Part shown: in pieces, positions 22,851 to 35,500 of the stretch
Layout: each line of letters starts with the position of its first letter
Numbering within the stretch: position 1 is the first letter of the stretch
From: Klebsormidium nitens
Lineage: Eukaryota > Streptophyta > Klebsormidiophyceae > Klebsormidiales > Klebsormidiaceae
Length of the DNA: 64,000 bases
NCBI GenBank assembly: GCA_000708835.1
Contig: DF236955.1
Span: 248,001-312,000, forward strand
Reading direction: 5' to 3'
Position numbers and translations under genes: made by a program
Notes under the pieces: generated by a model
Databases searched by the model: none
What the model was told of the DNA's origin: nothing
What the model saw: the letters and a program-made list of their open reading frames with translations, nothing else

Positions 22851-25800
22851 ATGAGCGCTAAGAAGGATGACGAGCGTCCGGAGGGCGCCTACAATCTGAC
22901 CTCACTACAAATCAGGTGAATCTCGGATGGTTCTTCCTGCTTCATGTCAGTAATCGCTAGAATCGTGGAACTGAGTCAACCGGTAAGCTGGTCCTGCTAA
23001 TGGCAAGCTGTTTGCATACGTGGCATAATGATCTCTGAGCTGCCTTCCGGTCAGGCAGGATTGCGAAACGGGGACTTGTGGAGTTGCCAGTTATGAGCAT
23101 CTCCAGCTCAAGGTGGTAGCTACACATTGCGTCGGGAAGATTTTTGCTTTCAGCTCAAACAAGTGCAGTAGCTCTGCCAAGCTAGACTTGAATTGTGGGA
23201 CAGCATTGCATCTGGCTATCTTCCAGGATCTTTTTGTTCATGAGGCCGCATAACTGGCTGGAGCAGTCAACCAGACTCACCTGATATGGAACTCAACTTT
23301 GAGGTTACTTGGTCTTGGCTGCAGGGATATGGTGTCCTATGTGCACCATAGCCTACGGATAATTGTCGACCACGACCAGAAGCGCTTGGTGCTTCTGGTG
23401 GACTATGGCCCTCCCACTAGAAGATGGAAGAAGTCATTCGAGGTCTGGCAGAGGTTTGTAAGCCAGGTAAGACATGGGACTACGGCTCGCACATCTTCTT
23501 GTCTATACTAAAACTAAATACTTTTGTTCTTCTGCAAGAGTACCCTGCCCGTGTGAACTGTGTAGAAGAGGGGCAGCATCGAAATCGGCATAGTGATTGC
23601 GGATGTTGCGATCTCTTGGTTGTTCTCAAGGAACTCGAATGGGCATCTGATGCAAACCAAGCTGAAGGTGTTTGATTGCGATCTCTAAGCTCATATTGCC
23701 TCTTACTCTTCCTATGCAGTCCCGGCGCTCCCCCTTTGTGAACCACCAGGAGCTGAAAAAGGTGCGCCGCTCTCGAGCTTCCAGCGACAATCTGGGGGGG
23801 TCTGAAAGCCAGGGCAACAGCCCCCTCGCTGGCCAAGCAAACGGCTTCTTTCGCCCCCTTCTCTCAGCCGCCAACCGGTTCTTTCCCCCTGTTAAGAGGG
23901 GGCCGTTTTATTGGCTCGGGGGGGTGGTTCCTGCTGTCAAGGAGCGGTGGAAGGTCCACGGGCTTTACGGCTGCCTCGGGTTCGAGGTGCGGTTAGCGGA
24001 CGTGGTTGGGCTTAACTACCTCAATGAGCTGCAAACGGGGGGCTGCCTGGCGCTCGAAGCAACCCAGGTCGTGAAGCGCGAGTTTCGGGATCTGTGCGAA
24101 GCAGTTGCTTGGTACAGGGGAGGTGATCTCCAACTGGGAGCGCAACTGGGAGCAGTGTCTTTAGGAAGCCGTGAGGCGCCGGAGGGCACGAAAATCGAAG
24201 GGCCAGGCCAACCCTGGGGGGGTGATGCCTTGGAAGGGGAACAGATCGAGGTGTCGTCGACCGCTGTGCGAAGGAGCAGCAGTTGGGGAAGGTTAAGCGC
24301 GGAAGTAGGAAACGAGGTGGGAGATTCGAATGGTCAGTATGGGGAGGGTGCAGAACCTGACGCAGCTGACCAAGATCCTCCTGTAGGCAGTTCCAGTACA
24401 GATAGCCCGCCAGCGGCACAGCCGCTGTCAACCGAGCTGTCCCTCGGTCCAGGTGGCTTCCTCGAAAAAGTCTGGGTGGAGACAGCAGAAACGCCAGAGA
24501 GGCGAGAGGGCTTTGCTTCGGCTGAACCCCCATTCACATTAAGGGGCCCCCTCCAGGTGCCAGAGTGTACAGTAACCAGCCCCGCTTATCATTCTGCTGC
24601 GGCAAGCCCCTCGCTTGCCAGGCCCGGTTTCGAAACTTTGTCTGCAAGCTGTAGAGCCAGTCGGAAGCTTGAGTTTGGTGCTGTCGGGTTCGAAGAGGGC
24701 TCTGATCCTGAGGAAACCAAAATGGTGAGGGCCGGTGTCGCTGAGAACGGGCTCGTTGAGAAGCCCTCAAGAGTTGGGACAGTAACTTCAGCGGAAGTCA
24801 GTGTGATAGCGTTTGAAACGGGCTCCAATCACAAGCCTCTGTCGGCGGACTCCTCAGCAGCCTTGGCAGTCAAAGTCAGCCGTCAGACAGTCACAAAGGG
24901 TCCCTCCCCAAGTGCGTCAGAAACAGGGGCGGCAAACTTCCATAGGCCCTCCAAGGCGTCGAGTTCCTCCCTACTGGCTCCCGATGGTGTCACCCGGGGA
25001 AGGGCGTTCCTGTCCAGCCTCCAGCCCTCCCACAGCAAGCTGCGCTTCCGGCGCCAGCGGAGCCGGTCGCTCGACGATCCGGTCGTGAAAGCCGTTCTCG
25101 ACCGGGTGGCCGAACAAGCTGCACGCATCGCCACCTTCCCAAAGCATTCGGACGGTTCTCGTCGAGCCAGCCTCCCGGCTCTACGTTCGGACGTCCGGCG
25201 GCACTCCAGCCCCTCGCTAGTTACGGCCGGCGTCAGCGAAGCCCAGCACTGGCAGACCGCAAACGGTTTGACACCGACGCTGCCCCGATTGCGTGTAACA
25301 GCCCGATTCCGCCAAAAAGATTCACCATCCCTATCGGAACCAGCCTCCCCGACCGAAACCTCCCCTAAACCTGCCCCGGTGGGTGAGGTTTACACAGACC
25401 GGCTGGTAGTGTTCCGGTTCCGGGATCCGCTCCTCCCAGACGCGCTGAGGGAAGCGATCACGACAGATCAGCGGCTGCTCAAGATGCTCGAATCGGGGCT
25501 GCCCACGTGGGCGATTCTGGTGCAGAGTTACCCGGCGCTGTGCCATGTGTACCGGCCCTGGATGCGGAGGGTAGCGGGGTATTTGTACTTTATCGTGTCA
25601 GCAGTCACGGTGCTCATTGGCTTCTACGACCTGTACAAGGTGAGGGGCGTCGACGGGCCATCGAAGATAGACTCAAGGTTATAAGAGGTTGCATCAAACT
25701 GCAGTTCTTTAGGAGCATTCAAGCAATTTTGTGAGACAGTTGGTGGTCGCGGATATATAAATGTTGAGACCTGAATTGGTTTGTTCTGGAAAAAAGTGTC

Positions 25801-28067
25801 TCTTGATCGAACGGCTGGCGAATGGAGGTGGTCTTGAGGTGCTCATTTATTCTGCTTGAAGGCCATGCTGCTACAGAACTTGGATCTACGAAGTCGAAAT
25901 TTCTTGGAGTATAATCGACACTCACCCTTCGCCGACATAGGTAATTTTGTTTTCTATCTGAAGCTTGCGTTCACCTTCGCACCTTCGGAAACACACCCCT
26001 TACGTGGACTCCCTTTCTCAAGCTCCAACGGCGAAAAACTTTTTGGAATCCTTCGCATGTTCTCAAGTCTTAATTCTGTACACCATTCTCATATAGGGAA
26101 ACCCATTACATATCCCCCTTTTCTACCCCCGGTGCAGAACCTGCCGTTCGTCCAGGACTCCCTGCACCGCTTGCTGGGCCCGCTGTACGAGTGGGTGGAC
26201 ACGTGGCAGATGGGCGCTCGCCTGGGCTACCTGGGCACCATGCTCTTCCTCCAAAACTTCCAAAAGGCGTTCCGCGCCGCCCAGGGCGTCGCCCGCAGCC
26301 TGCACTACCTCGGTTCCGTTGCGTTCCGCCCGGTGGCCGTTCCGCTGAGCTTGGCAGCGGAACTTTTCCGGCCGGTGGGGGCAGCTATCTGGGGGTTCAC
26401 CTGGGAAGTGGGGGCGCTGTTCGGGGGGGTGGGGTCCGCGTTGCTGGGGGCGGTTTGGTTCGTCGTGACGTATGTGGTCAGCCCCGTGGTGGGCTTTGTG
26501 CAGATGGTGGGAATGGCAGGTGAGAAATTAAAGCGATGGCCTCCCCTTTGTGCAGACGCACAATTCCTGTCGGACTTGTTACTTAAGCTGGCCGAACCGA
26601 CGCAGATTGTTTGCGAAGTCGGGTCGCAACAGCTCCGCGCCAATGTGCAATTCCAAGATGCAAATTTCTGCCTGTTGCGATATTTGCTACCTTTTGCTTC
26701 GGTATTTTGAACCCCGCATGAGCTCAGAAGATTCTTCTGAAGATGTCCCACACTTGAGTGCAGCTCAACTCGCCGTCTGAATACTCAACAGAAGCAACGT
26801 TGGTAGGCTCCGTGATCGATTCAGAAATATGCCCAACACCGGGCACACTCATTTTCGCCTCTGGTGACCCTTCAACTCCTGTTTCGGTTGTTGATTTTGG
26901 CTGTCACTCCTGCCTCCACACCCACCGTTTCGTACCCTCCAGGTCTCGAGCTGGTGTACCCCCTCTGGACCGCCGTCTCCTCCGCCCTCCTCCTGCCCCT
27001 CACCCTCCTCGCCAGCCTCTTCTCCGGGCTCGCCCCCCTCTTCTCGGCCGTCACCGAGTCCTTCCAGGCGACCTACGCGAGCGTTGCCGGAGCGGCGAGC
27101 ATCGTGAAACGGGTCCCCGCCCGGCAGGCCGTGTCGGCCGCGAAAGCTGCGTCAAAGGCCGGGAACGACGGGGTGTTCCGTGGGCTCTGGATGAGCCTCT
27201 ATACGGTGTGGAACGACCTGCTGTGGAAGGTGAGCCTTCGTTCTTACTTTGCTTGGAGAAGGTTTGTTGTGTTTGATCTGTAGATTCGGCGGAGAGCATG
27301 ACAAATCATGCGGGTCTATCGTGCCGCCTGCCATTTCAAAAAGGGTATCAGTGATTGGCACTGGTCATTACCAACTTGAGTAATCCAGTCTCATCTCGAA
27401 CAGGCCCAAATGTTTCGTTTTCATTTTAGAAGCATAGTCCCTGAGTCAAAGCGGCGAACACAGGCCAGACTCGTTCACGCCGCTTTACTGAGCCACGTGA
27501 TGTGTTGCCACGCTGAACAGACGTTGGTGGCAGTGTTTGGTACGAGAACCGAAAATTTCAGGGTTTAGTGGTCAATGTGAGACTCGCCGCCTGCTCTTCC
27601 AAGCGATTCGCCAACTTTTCGCATTCCTGACGGCACGGAGACTGTTTGGCGGTAGATGGGGGGCGTATCATGAAGCTGATGCTCTTCTCAGGTTTCCCAA
27701 CTTCTTGGTTCCTCCCGCTGGCCATTGTTTGGCTTCTGTAACAAACACCTGCGCATTGACTGCTCTCTGCCGCTTTCTGCAGGTGTTTGGAGCTCTGCGC
27801 AGGATTGTGTTTGGATTCCTGGCGTTCATTCTCGAGATCAACAAGCACCGCCTGAGCACGTACAACCACGTCGTGGCCTGCCTCGTTGAGGCGGAGAATG
27901 CCACGTGGCAGTGCATCATTGGAATGGAAGAAATGATAGTTAACTTCCTTGCTCGATCGAGATCAAGCCTGAGTGCCTTGGTTAGAGTCAAGCCATTCGG
28001 CAGAAGCCCAGAAAGCTGTCTGGTTTTCTATGACGCACGGGAATACTTTGACGAAATGATCAACTGA
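22851..28067 (+). CDS. Multi-pass membrane protein of unknown function, 1026 aa
   Basis: Six exons are supported by splice consensus and a single continuous phase: 22851-22915, 23325-23466, 23720-25639, 26138-26519, 26943-27229 and 27783-28067. The N-terminus is MSAKKDDERPEG. A second small exon encodes HHSLRIIVDHDQKRLVLLVD, which looks like structured coding sequence. Residues about 150-600 are Ser/Pro/Glu-rich and probably disordered, ending in Arg/Ser-rich patches (RRQRSRSLDDPVVK). The C-terminal third holds about five hydrophobic segments: YLYFIVSAVTVLIGFYDLYK near 690-709, then about 735, 815-835 (VWFVVTYVVSPVVGFVQMVG), 855-878, and 935-950 followed by FILEINKHRLSTYNH. I do not recognise a named family; the membrane part resembles plant-lineage proteins of unknown function. 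A soluble N-terminal tail on a C-terminal membrane bundle would suit an organelle or ER scaffold, but that is inference. Confidence 0.8.
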
Positions 28068-29525
28068 TTAGATGCAAGCTTGTGAGATATCGCTGATGAT
28101 ACGTCGAGCGATACAAGACTCTGTGCTGCCACTTATAATCAGAGCACCGAAGGCAGAACGTAGGTGTCTTAATTACAGACAGTCTTTCAAAGTGAGAAAG
28201 AAGTACTCATGTCGCTCAGAAGTTCTGAACAGTACTTCAAACGCGAGCCTACTGCCGCCTAAAATGTACGATCGAAGAGCGAGCCTCGAAATGTATCTAA
28301 TGTCCTCGCTTTCTGTACGCGCATGATCAGAGCGACTTTTGATCATGTGAATCGCTCCAGCTTGCACCCGGTGACATGTGCATTGAAGTCAGTGTAACAT
28401 GATGCAGAGCTATGCTAGGCGTAGAATTTGATCAGTCATGCACGTAACAACAGATCGCGATCCTCGCCGGCGTCAAACCTTACTTTGAATGAGCTGGCTA
28501 GCTTTGAGTTAGTACCTAGTCCGACGATGTTGATATACATCGACTGCGCGCCGGCAGCGCATAATTACCCCTGTGATGGCCTAGGCCACTTGCACATGCG
28601 GTACCGACATGTATGCTCGCCCCGATTGCCAGGAGTCACGTTCAACGGTTGCGCGTACAACGATCTATGTGTAAACCTGAACGCTATCCGAATCTGCGGG
28701 CCCGTCATGGATGCAGGGCAGCAGGCTGATGCCAAAAGGTACAGCAACACAATGGACCATGTGTGATCAAGAGAATGGCTGTCCGCAAAACAAGACAGGC
28801 CACCGGTACGCGTTCGCCCGCGGCCATCATACAATTCTTGCATGCGTCTTGTGGTGAACTTCACGGTCGATTGAGTATGTAGAGCTGACGTGTCTGGCAA
28901 AGACGTACTCCACATGCGTAATGCTGCGCGATTGTCCGGTAAAAGTTGCATATAGACGTCATGCATGTCATCGTGTTAAGTTTTAAAAGTTCCTGACGAT
29001 GGACGTGTGCCGAATTCAGGGCGAAGTGCCGACAGCTAGCGCAATAGGTGTAACAAGACGTTTGGAAAAGCCGGGGAAAGTGCCAGGACTTTGGGATGCA
29101 AGCTTTTGCCAGCGGTTGATGAACTTAATGACAGATGCGACCTGGCTATTGCAGCTCTTTAAACGATTCAAGACTCAGATTTACAGATTTTCCGAATATA
29201 TGCTGCAAGTATCGGTCTCTGGCTTTCACTTTCACAGGATCGTCCAGGGCTTTGCCCTCTTCCTTTCAACTGTACCTATCTGCTGACAGTTTCAAACACT
29301 TCTTGTCGACGTACACACCAGCCGGCTCGAGGACCTCTCAGACAACTTTACTTCGATGATACAGTCGGTCTATTTTCCTAGATTCAAAGTTGGCACGGCC
29401 ACTTTCCCGTCAATTACAATAAAAATGGCTGCAGTCTTCTAAACCTCAGTGTACACTCTGCAAACTCAAAACTCAACTCCTTTTCTTTTCAAGACTTGTC
29501 CTTTGATTTCTTTCATTTTGCCCCC
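28068..29525. other. Intergenic region between convergent genes
   Basis: It lies between the stop codons of the membrane protein (+) and the DUF2828 gene (-), so it holds both 3' UTRs and terminators. The short open frames in all six phases show no conserved motif. I see nothing else here. Confidence 0.5.
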
Positions 29526-32277
29526 TCAGTCCACCAGTGTCAGCTTCTCGTACTCGGGCCCCGCCACCGCCTTGCGCACGATGACCATCGGGTCGATGTC
29601 CCCGTCGTTGTCCAGGAACAGCTTCAGGATGTTCTTCGAGAACCCGGACACCATGGCCACCCCGCGCTGCGTCGCGATCACGGGCGTGCTCGAAGTGTCC
29701 CGCATGTTCCAGAACACGATTTCCGGCGGCGTTCCGTAGCCCGCCTCCCGGAACTTCCGCTCAATCTCCGCGTAGTCCGTTTGGTACGGCCGCGCGCTCG
29801 CGGCGTCAAACTCCATGTCGCTGAACACGAAGAGGCGACGCACCATGGCGTCCGGCGGGAGGTTGGTCGCCTGCGCGAGCGCCAGCATGTTGTCGAAAAC
29901 CTTCTGGAAGTCGGTGGTCATGTTCCACTGCATTTGCGACACGAAGCGGTATTTCTCCCGCAGGTTACCCCCCCGCACCTCGTGCATCTGCGGGTTTGCG
30001 CTGAACGTGATCAGCTTGCCCCCCCACGGCGCCTCCGCCAGTTCTGCCACCAGCATCCCGAGCGCGATCGCGACCTGGATCGGCGTTCCGTACATCGACC
30101 CGCTGACGTCACAGATAGCCATGCAGTTGGCCAGGCTGCCCTTCTGCTTCAGATCCGCCACGATCCGCTCCCACTGCCGTTCCGCCACCTCCGCCCCGGC
30201 GCCGGAACCGGTCACCGCCTCCTGCAGCACCTCGTGCGGCAGCACCGCCCCCGCCGCGATCTTGGTCTTCCCGGCCGCCACGTCCGCGAGGAACGCCTCG
30301 AAGCGCTCCTTGTCGTGCTTCACGAACACGTCCTTGTTCATGCGCATGCACACGCTCGGCACGCGCTTGTACTGCACCTCGTGCCACCGTTGCGCCGCGA
30401 AGAAAACCTCCGGCACCGCCAGCGCCGCGCGGAGCGGCGTCAGCACCGAGCGCCGCAGCTGGTCACGCGCGCGCGCCGCGTCCTCCGCCTCCGACAGCCC
30501 CGCCTCGGCCGCCCCCCGGGGGAACATCCGCCGCGCGATCGCCTCGCACAGCAGCGTCGCGCGGTCGTAGCTCTTGTCCGGGCTGGGCGCCCACTTGGCC
30601 GCCAGGCTGACGTCATACGGCCGCCCCGCGCGCAGGCTGTCCACGTCGCGCGCCAGCTGCTCCGCGAACACGTCCGCCACCGTGTCGTGCAGCGCGCGGT
30701 AGCTCCCGTTGTGGGCGTAGACGCGCACCGAGCGCGCCGCGAGCTCGTACTCGCGCTCCTTGCGCTCCACGCGCGCGCGCTCGCCCGCCTCCTTGTTCTT
30801 CTCCAGCTGCAGCGCGATGCGCTCCTCTCGCGGCTTCAGCGTCCCCTCCCGCTTCGCCACCCGGGCAGCCTCGCCCTTCTTGTGCTTCCGCCCCCCTCAG
30901 CGCCAGCCAAACGACCCCCCCAAAGCGTCTGCCGGCCCCCCTGCCCCGGCTCCCGGCCCCCCTCTGCACAGCGAACACCCCCGCCTGCTTCACGCTCTCC
31001 TTGCGGGCCGCCCGCGCCTTGCCGGCCTTGACCGCCACGTCGTGGGTTGCCTTCTGCTGTGCGCGCTGGGCAGTCCCCTCCGGACCCTCCAGGACTCTGC
31101 GAGAGAAGAGAAGATGAGGGTTAGACTCACCGAGATCTGACAGAGCTGGAAGGCTGTCAAAGATTTTGGTGGAATTAGACTCTTGAAGTATTGAGTTTCA
31201 AGTGTAGAGTGCAGAGGGAAGCTATGAACTAGAGTGCTTTGAAGTACAGGTCGAGGACCAGAGTCTTTGAACAAAAGCACTGATGTAACAAGGAGACACA
31301 AACGCAACTAGCCTTCAATCAATCTGCGAGATTCCAAAATGAAGACATAGACCATCACCAATGAATACCACTCAGAACCAGATACGATTTACAAACTTGG
31401 TTCACGAATCGCCACGCCCGAACTTCGTCATTCATTTTCTGGCAAAAGATATCAGGAAACATGCAAACGCTGGCAAAACGCTCCAGCGAACACCGGGAAC
31501 CAGCCAGTCAGTAGCCTCTTCCAAGCCGCTCTAAACAAAAAAACTCATTCTTCTTCTGAATCTAGGTGCTTTCTCAGAATCCAGTCCCACAAGAGTCATC
31601 AGGCACCCTCCTCTTTCAGTCTTTTCCTTGAACAAACGCAAAGTATCAAAGGTTTGTCAAACAAGATCACAAGCTTTACATGGACTGCATGTCAGATCTA
31701 AACTCGAAAGCAACATGGAATTGAAAGCACTGAGATCCGCGGCGCACCTGAGCACGATTTCCAGCAGGTCCTTGTCGTACCCGAACACGCCGACCTGCCT
31801 CAGGTTGCCCAGCAGCGTCCCCGGGTGCTGCTCCGCCAGCCACAGCCCCCCCGTGTAGAAGCCCCCCTTCTCGGACTTGCCCGTCCCGCGCACCCCCCTG
31901 AGATGGAACAGCAGCTTCAGCGCCAGCAGGGGGTCCTCCTTCCACGCCGCCCCCAGCAGCTGGCGCACCCTTTCAGGGGGGGTGTCCGCGACGACCTGGA
32001 AGAAGAAGTCCAGGCACGCGCTGCCGGATTGGGTGAACGTCCAGGAGCTGTTCTCCGTGTACCCCATGGGGGGGCGCGGGATGTGCTGGAAGCCTGCCTG
32101 GAGGGCCCCCCCGGAGAGCATGCTCAGGAAGGGGTTGGTGTCAGACCCCCCCTCAGTGGAAGTGGAGGAGTTCCCAGCCTGCTTCTGCCGCTGCTGCCAC
32201 GCTGCCAAACCTTTGGGACCCGCGAGAGTGGAGGGGGCGGAGGAGGAGGCAATGGGGAGGCTGCCCTTGATCACCAT
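29526..32277 (-). CDS. DUF2828 / von Willebrand A-like protein with an unresolved frame junction
   Basis: Plant and fungal DUF2828 proteins pair a TROVE-like helical region with a vWA-like domain; their role is unknown. Exon 1 (32277-31748) begins MVIKGSLPIASS and has NPFLSMLSGGALQ and LLFHLRGVRGTGKSEKGGFY. Exon 2 starts at 31096 in phase (RVLEGPEGTAQRAQQKATHD). A 444-residue frame to the stop at 29526 carries the metal-site motif CDVSGSMYGTP (D-x-S-x-S), LITFSANPQMHEV and FVFSDMEFDAA. These two parts of exon 2 are in different frames. They could be joined by a short G-rich intron (about 30978 to 30885, donor gggGTGTTC, acceptor cggaAG), or broken by a one-base error or mutation in the G6 run at 30891-30896. 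Total length would be near 700 aa. The gene diverges from the F-box gene at 32853. Confidence 0.82.
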
Positions 32278-32852
32278 GTTCGCGAGAGGTGGCTTCTTAG
32301 CGCGAAAGCGAGGGTTTCTTGCTGGACGTCGCGCTGATTCTTTGGAGAGAATGCTGGCAAGACCTGCTGGCTGCCCTTGATGTTTGCTGAGGGGAAATGT
32401 GCTTCCTCAAAGAAGGTCGGGAGGTTTTTTGAGATAGCCGGTGAGCCTGTGCAATGCCGGGCAATGCTTCACATGCATTGCAGCCTAAGCAAGCTCCTTT
32501 GCATTACATCGGCTTGCGACCGCTTTCAATAGCAGCTTAGCACAACAACGCACACTCGAGTCAGCCGTTGGAAGCTAGCTTCAAGTTAGACTCAGCACGT
32601 CACGTCGGCGTCACCGGTCGCGCAACCAGGGGTCCCCCGAGAGATTTTGGAATTCCGGACGGTCGGACCGTGCGCGGTCGACTCACGGCGCGGCCGCGGC
32701 GCGGCCCTGCCGTACCGCGCGCGGCGCTGACCTAGGCGCCCGCGGCCGCGGTCACTCACTGCTTGGGCAGGGACGGCTTAGAATCAGACATCAGATATCG
32801 TTTCCTGACATACAAGTAGGTCAAGCAAGCCTACAGGCACCTATAGGCAGCT
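32278..32852. promoter_or_regulatory. Divergent GC-rich intergenic region, DUF2828 (-) / F-box (+)
   Basis: The 575-bp gap between facing-away start codons contains a very CpG-rich block at about 32600-32755 made of repeated ggccgcg/gcgcgg-like words. Such a block between divergent starts is what a shared promoter island would look like; no specific factor site can be named. Confidence 0.45.
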
Positions 32853-34208
32853 ATGGCGCTCTTTGAGCAGCTGCCGGAGGACGTCAACCTTCTCATTTGC
32901 CGCTTCGTTTCTGCTCTAGACCTGGACCTTGAGCAGCTTGGCTGGCTGAGACGAGTTTCCAAAGCATGGAAGCAGGCAGTGGAGGATGGAGACCTGGGAA
33001 GCGCAGGGGCTTTTCACAAGGCAGGTCTGCCAAAGTTTGTTTGTCGGGTGACCCGGAGCAGTGAGAGGACGACCTATCCAGGGCTTGGAATACTAAGTGA
33101 AGACGGAGAGACTCTTCATGTTCATCCCTTCAAATCAGGAGCTTTTGGAAAGGGCTGGACAGGCGTGGGGGGTGCGCATTCTGACGAAGTCTGGATTGAT
33201 ATTCCAGAAAGCACTGTGGTTGTTGGTCATACTCTATACGTTCTGAGCGAGCCTCAATGCCCAGAAGGTTCTTTGAAGAAGGTACCGACGATGCGCCTTC
33301 GGTCCTTTGACTTGAAGTCAGGGAACGGCTGGCAGGAGAGAGCAAGTCTGCTATACGATGAAGAAAGGACACCATTTTCACCCGCATTGGAGTGCTTTCA
33401 TCGCGCACGCAAACGCATCGAGCTGCCAGCGCAGACTAGCTTCACTGTGGTGGCCTCTAAGCAGTTCATCTTTGTGCTAAGCTTCGCACTAGCGAACAAA
33501 GAGCACTTTTCAACTACCAAGTGTCTGCAAGGGAGCCTCTACGACACTTTGAAGGATACATGGAGTCCCTTCCCATTACCGCGTCCCTTTGCGCTTGGAT
33601 GCCAACTTGAAGGATTCTCTTTGTTCTCTAGTGGTCTGACCGAGCTCTTCCTTTGCGGTACTGCAAGAAGCGAACAGCTCTACCTCCTGTTGAATGGGAC
33701 ATATTTCGTACGCTCCTTAAGAGCTGAAGAACTAGACAGGCCCTGGCAGACCATATCTTTCATGGATGCAGACGGAAAACCGGAACATGTCAGGGCCTTC
33801 TCTTTGGCAATCTCAAAATCGGCCGGCGGTTTCGACGATTTCAGCGTCCTGGCACATCCGTTGTACAAAGGTGCTACCTCGGAAGCGCGTGCAAGAATCA
33901 GAGTCAAAAGATTTCGAGCTGCACCGGACCTGCAAAGGTTTGCGGATTCAATTCGGCACTTCACATCCAAGCCTTTCTCGTTGGTAGAGGGGTTCGTATG
34001 GAAGCAGCCGCTACTCGGTGCGTTCGACTTGTACTCCCTTCATCGCCTCCATGTAGTAGGAGGAGAGCCACTGATTTTGGGCCGATTAGCAGGCAGGTGG
34101 CAGCGACATGCCGAAAAGACAATCCACTATCAGAAAGCTTCCCAATGTGGTCATCCGCTCGAAGTCTGGTGGTCCGCTTTGCTCCCTATTTCCGCAAAAA
34201 GCGAATGA
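32853..34208 (+). CDS. F-box-like protein, intronless, 451 aa
   Basis: A single open frame of 451 aa starts at MALFEQLPEDVNLL. Residues about 5-45 fit an F-box: LPEDVNLLICRFV, then LGWLRRVSKAWKQAVED. F-box proteins bind SKP1 and present substrates to SCF ubiquitin ligases. The rest (about 60-450) has alternating beta-like hydrophobic stretches reminiscent of kelch or galactose-oxidase-type repeats (VVVGHTLYVLSE, TSFTVVASKQFIFVLSF, FLCGTARSEQLYLLLNG), but no clear kelch signature. The lack of introns is unlike its neighbours and could mean a retrocopy or simply a lineage feature of F-box genes. Substrate unknown. Confidence 0.72.
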   Translation: MALFEQLPEDVNLLICRFVSALDLDLEQLGWLRRVSKAWKQAVEDGDLGSAGAFHKAGLPKFVCRVTRSSERTTYPGLGILSEDGETLHVHPFKSGAFGKGWTGVGGAHSDEVWIDIPESTVVVGHTLYVLSEPQCPEGSLKKVPTMRLRSFDLKSGNGWQERASLLYDEERTPFSPALECFHRARKRIELPAQTSFTVVASKQFIFVLSFALANKEHFSTTKCLQGSLYDTLKDTWSPFPLPRPFALGCQLEGFSLFSSGLTELFLCGTARSEQLYLLLNGTYFVRSLRAEELDRPWQTISFMDADGKPEHVRAFSLAISKSAGGFDDFSVLAHPLYKGATSEARARIRVKRFRAAPDLQRFADSIRHFTSKPFSLVEGFVWKQPLLGAFDLYSLHRLHVVGGEPLILGRLAGRWQRHAEKTIHYQKASQCGHPLEVWWSALLPISAKSE

Positions 34209-35500
34209 GACACTGGATAATGCGGCAAAGGTTGTCGTCTCAGGCACTGCTGTATAGAGGAAGTTCTTCATATGAGATCGATTGAAGGGAAGTAGAGAAC
34301 ATCCTGTAGATTCACGTCAGCATCTCGACTTTTGAGGAGCGAACAGACAAGAGTCCGACGGATGGAAGCTTTCGATCTACAAATAGCTCGGAAGCTGGCA
34401 ACTATCAAGAATACGTTCTCTTCCAGCATGCTGGTTGATTGCCGGCCGGCCTTGTAAGCTTTGACAGAGGTCTCGTCAGTCACTCCAAGTAACCTCGGCC
34501 CCACCAAGACTATTGTAGCTGTCAGTATTTCGCATCTGATTGGCATCAGTGCAGCCGGAAAACATCTTATGTTGCTCCTCCTTGTTCCAACTGGACTTGG
34601 TACTAAATCTTCGAATGGGTGTCGGACCCCAAGGAGCTCGTGAGCATTGTAAGCATCTACTTTTCATATGGTGCTTGCGAACGTAGGTACATCCTTGTCC
34701 AGGTTCAGTCGTAAAGAGGTACTTGACCTTAGCATGCGTTGGGACCAAGTGCCGAATTCCTTCGTACTTTTCTTGCACGTTTGTTTCATGCAATACCATC
34801 GTGTGGCATGCGACGCAAGATTTCAAAACTCTTGTGTTTTTCAAGTTGGCCTTGGCATGACAAAATGATTTGTACCATGATATGTGAAAGATCTTTTCCG
34901 AAACAGAGCAGAGAACATCCTGAGAAAGGGAGGTAGTAGCGCAGATGTTATGGGCGTGTAATGTGCAGACGGCATATGTTGAGGGCAGGGCCGGCCAGTT
35001 GCGGCTCATGTGATCTCAATCTCACGGGTTATAGTACTGCTCAGTATAATTCAGATTGGGAAGTGCATTAAAGCCGGCCAATCGTGCACCGCCTCCAAGT
35101 GCATCTGGAAAATCGTTCTAGCAGTTTGCGATATGCAACGTCCGAAAAGAAAGTGTGCACGTTTTCAAAGATGGTTGTCATTTAAAAGGTTCAATACAGC
35201 AACTGCAATCGCAGTGCTTTATCGCTTCCATTATGTACAAAACTCTGCTTTGAATTAGTTTGGTCGGACTATATTGTGCACGCAAGGGACCTCGCAGACA
35301 CGTTTGGTCTGTCACGTTCATTCTTTCTATCGCCTGGCCTGGGTAACGTTTTGAGTGACAAACCACTCGCATGCGGCTCTGCCCAGCTCTCACGAACACA
35401 ACAACGTTATAGAGATTCTCGTGTCCTTCCAGACTGGCGAGAATTCTGCCTACCTAATCCTGATCGAAATAGCAATCTGAAACTTAATGTTGCCAGCTAG
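34209..35500. other. Intergenic region upstream of the reverse transcriptase fragment
   Basis: This 1.3-kb stretch is more AT-rich than the flanking coding sequence and has only short frames without motifs. It contains the 3' UTR of the F-box gene. The reverse-transcriptase frame opens after an in-frame TAG at 35498-35500. I see no gene. Confidence 0.5.

Noticed and set aside
29496-31031. 511-codon plus-strand open frame
   Set aside because: It is the antisense shadow of the GC-rich DUF2828 exon. It is Arg/His/Leu-rich low complexity without motifs, whereas the minus strand has the conserved vWA sequence.
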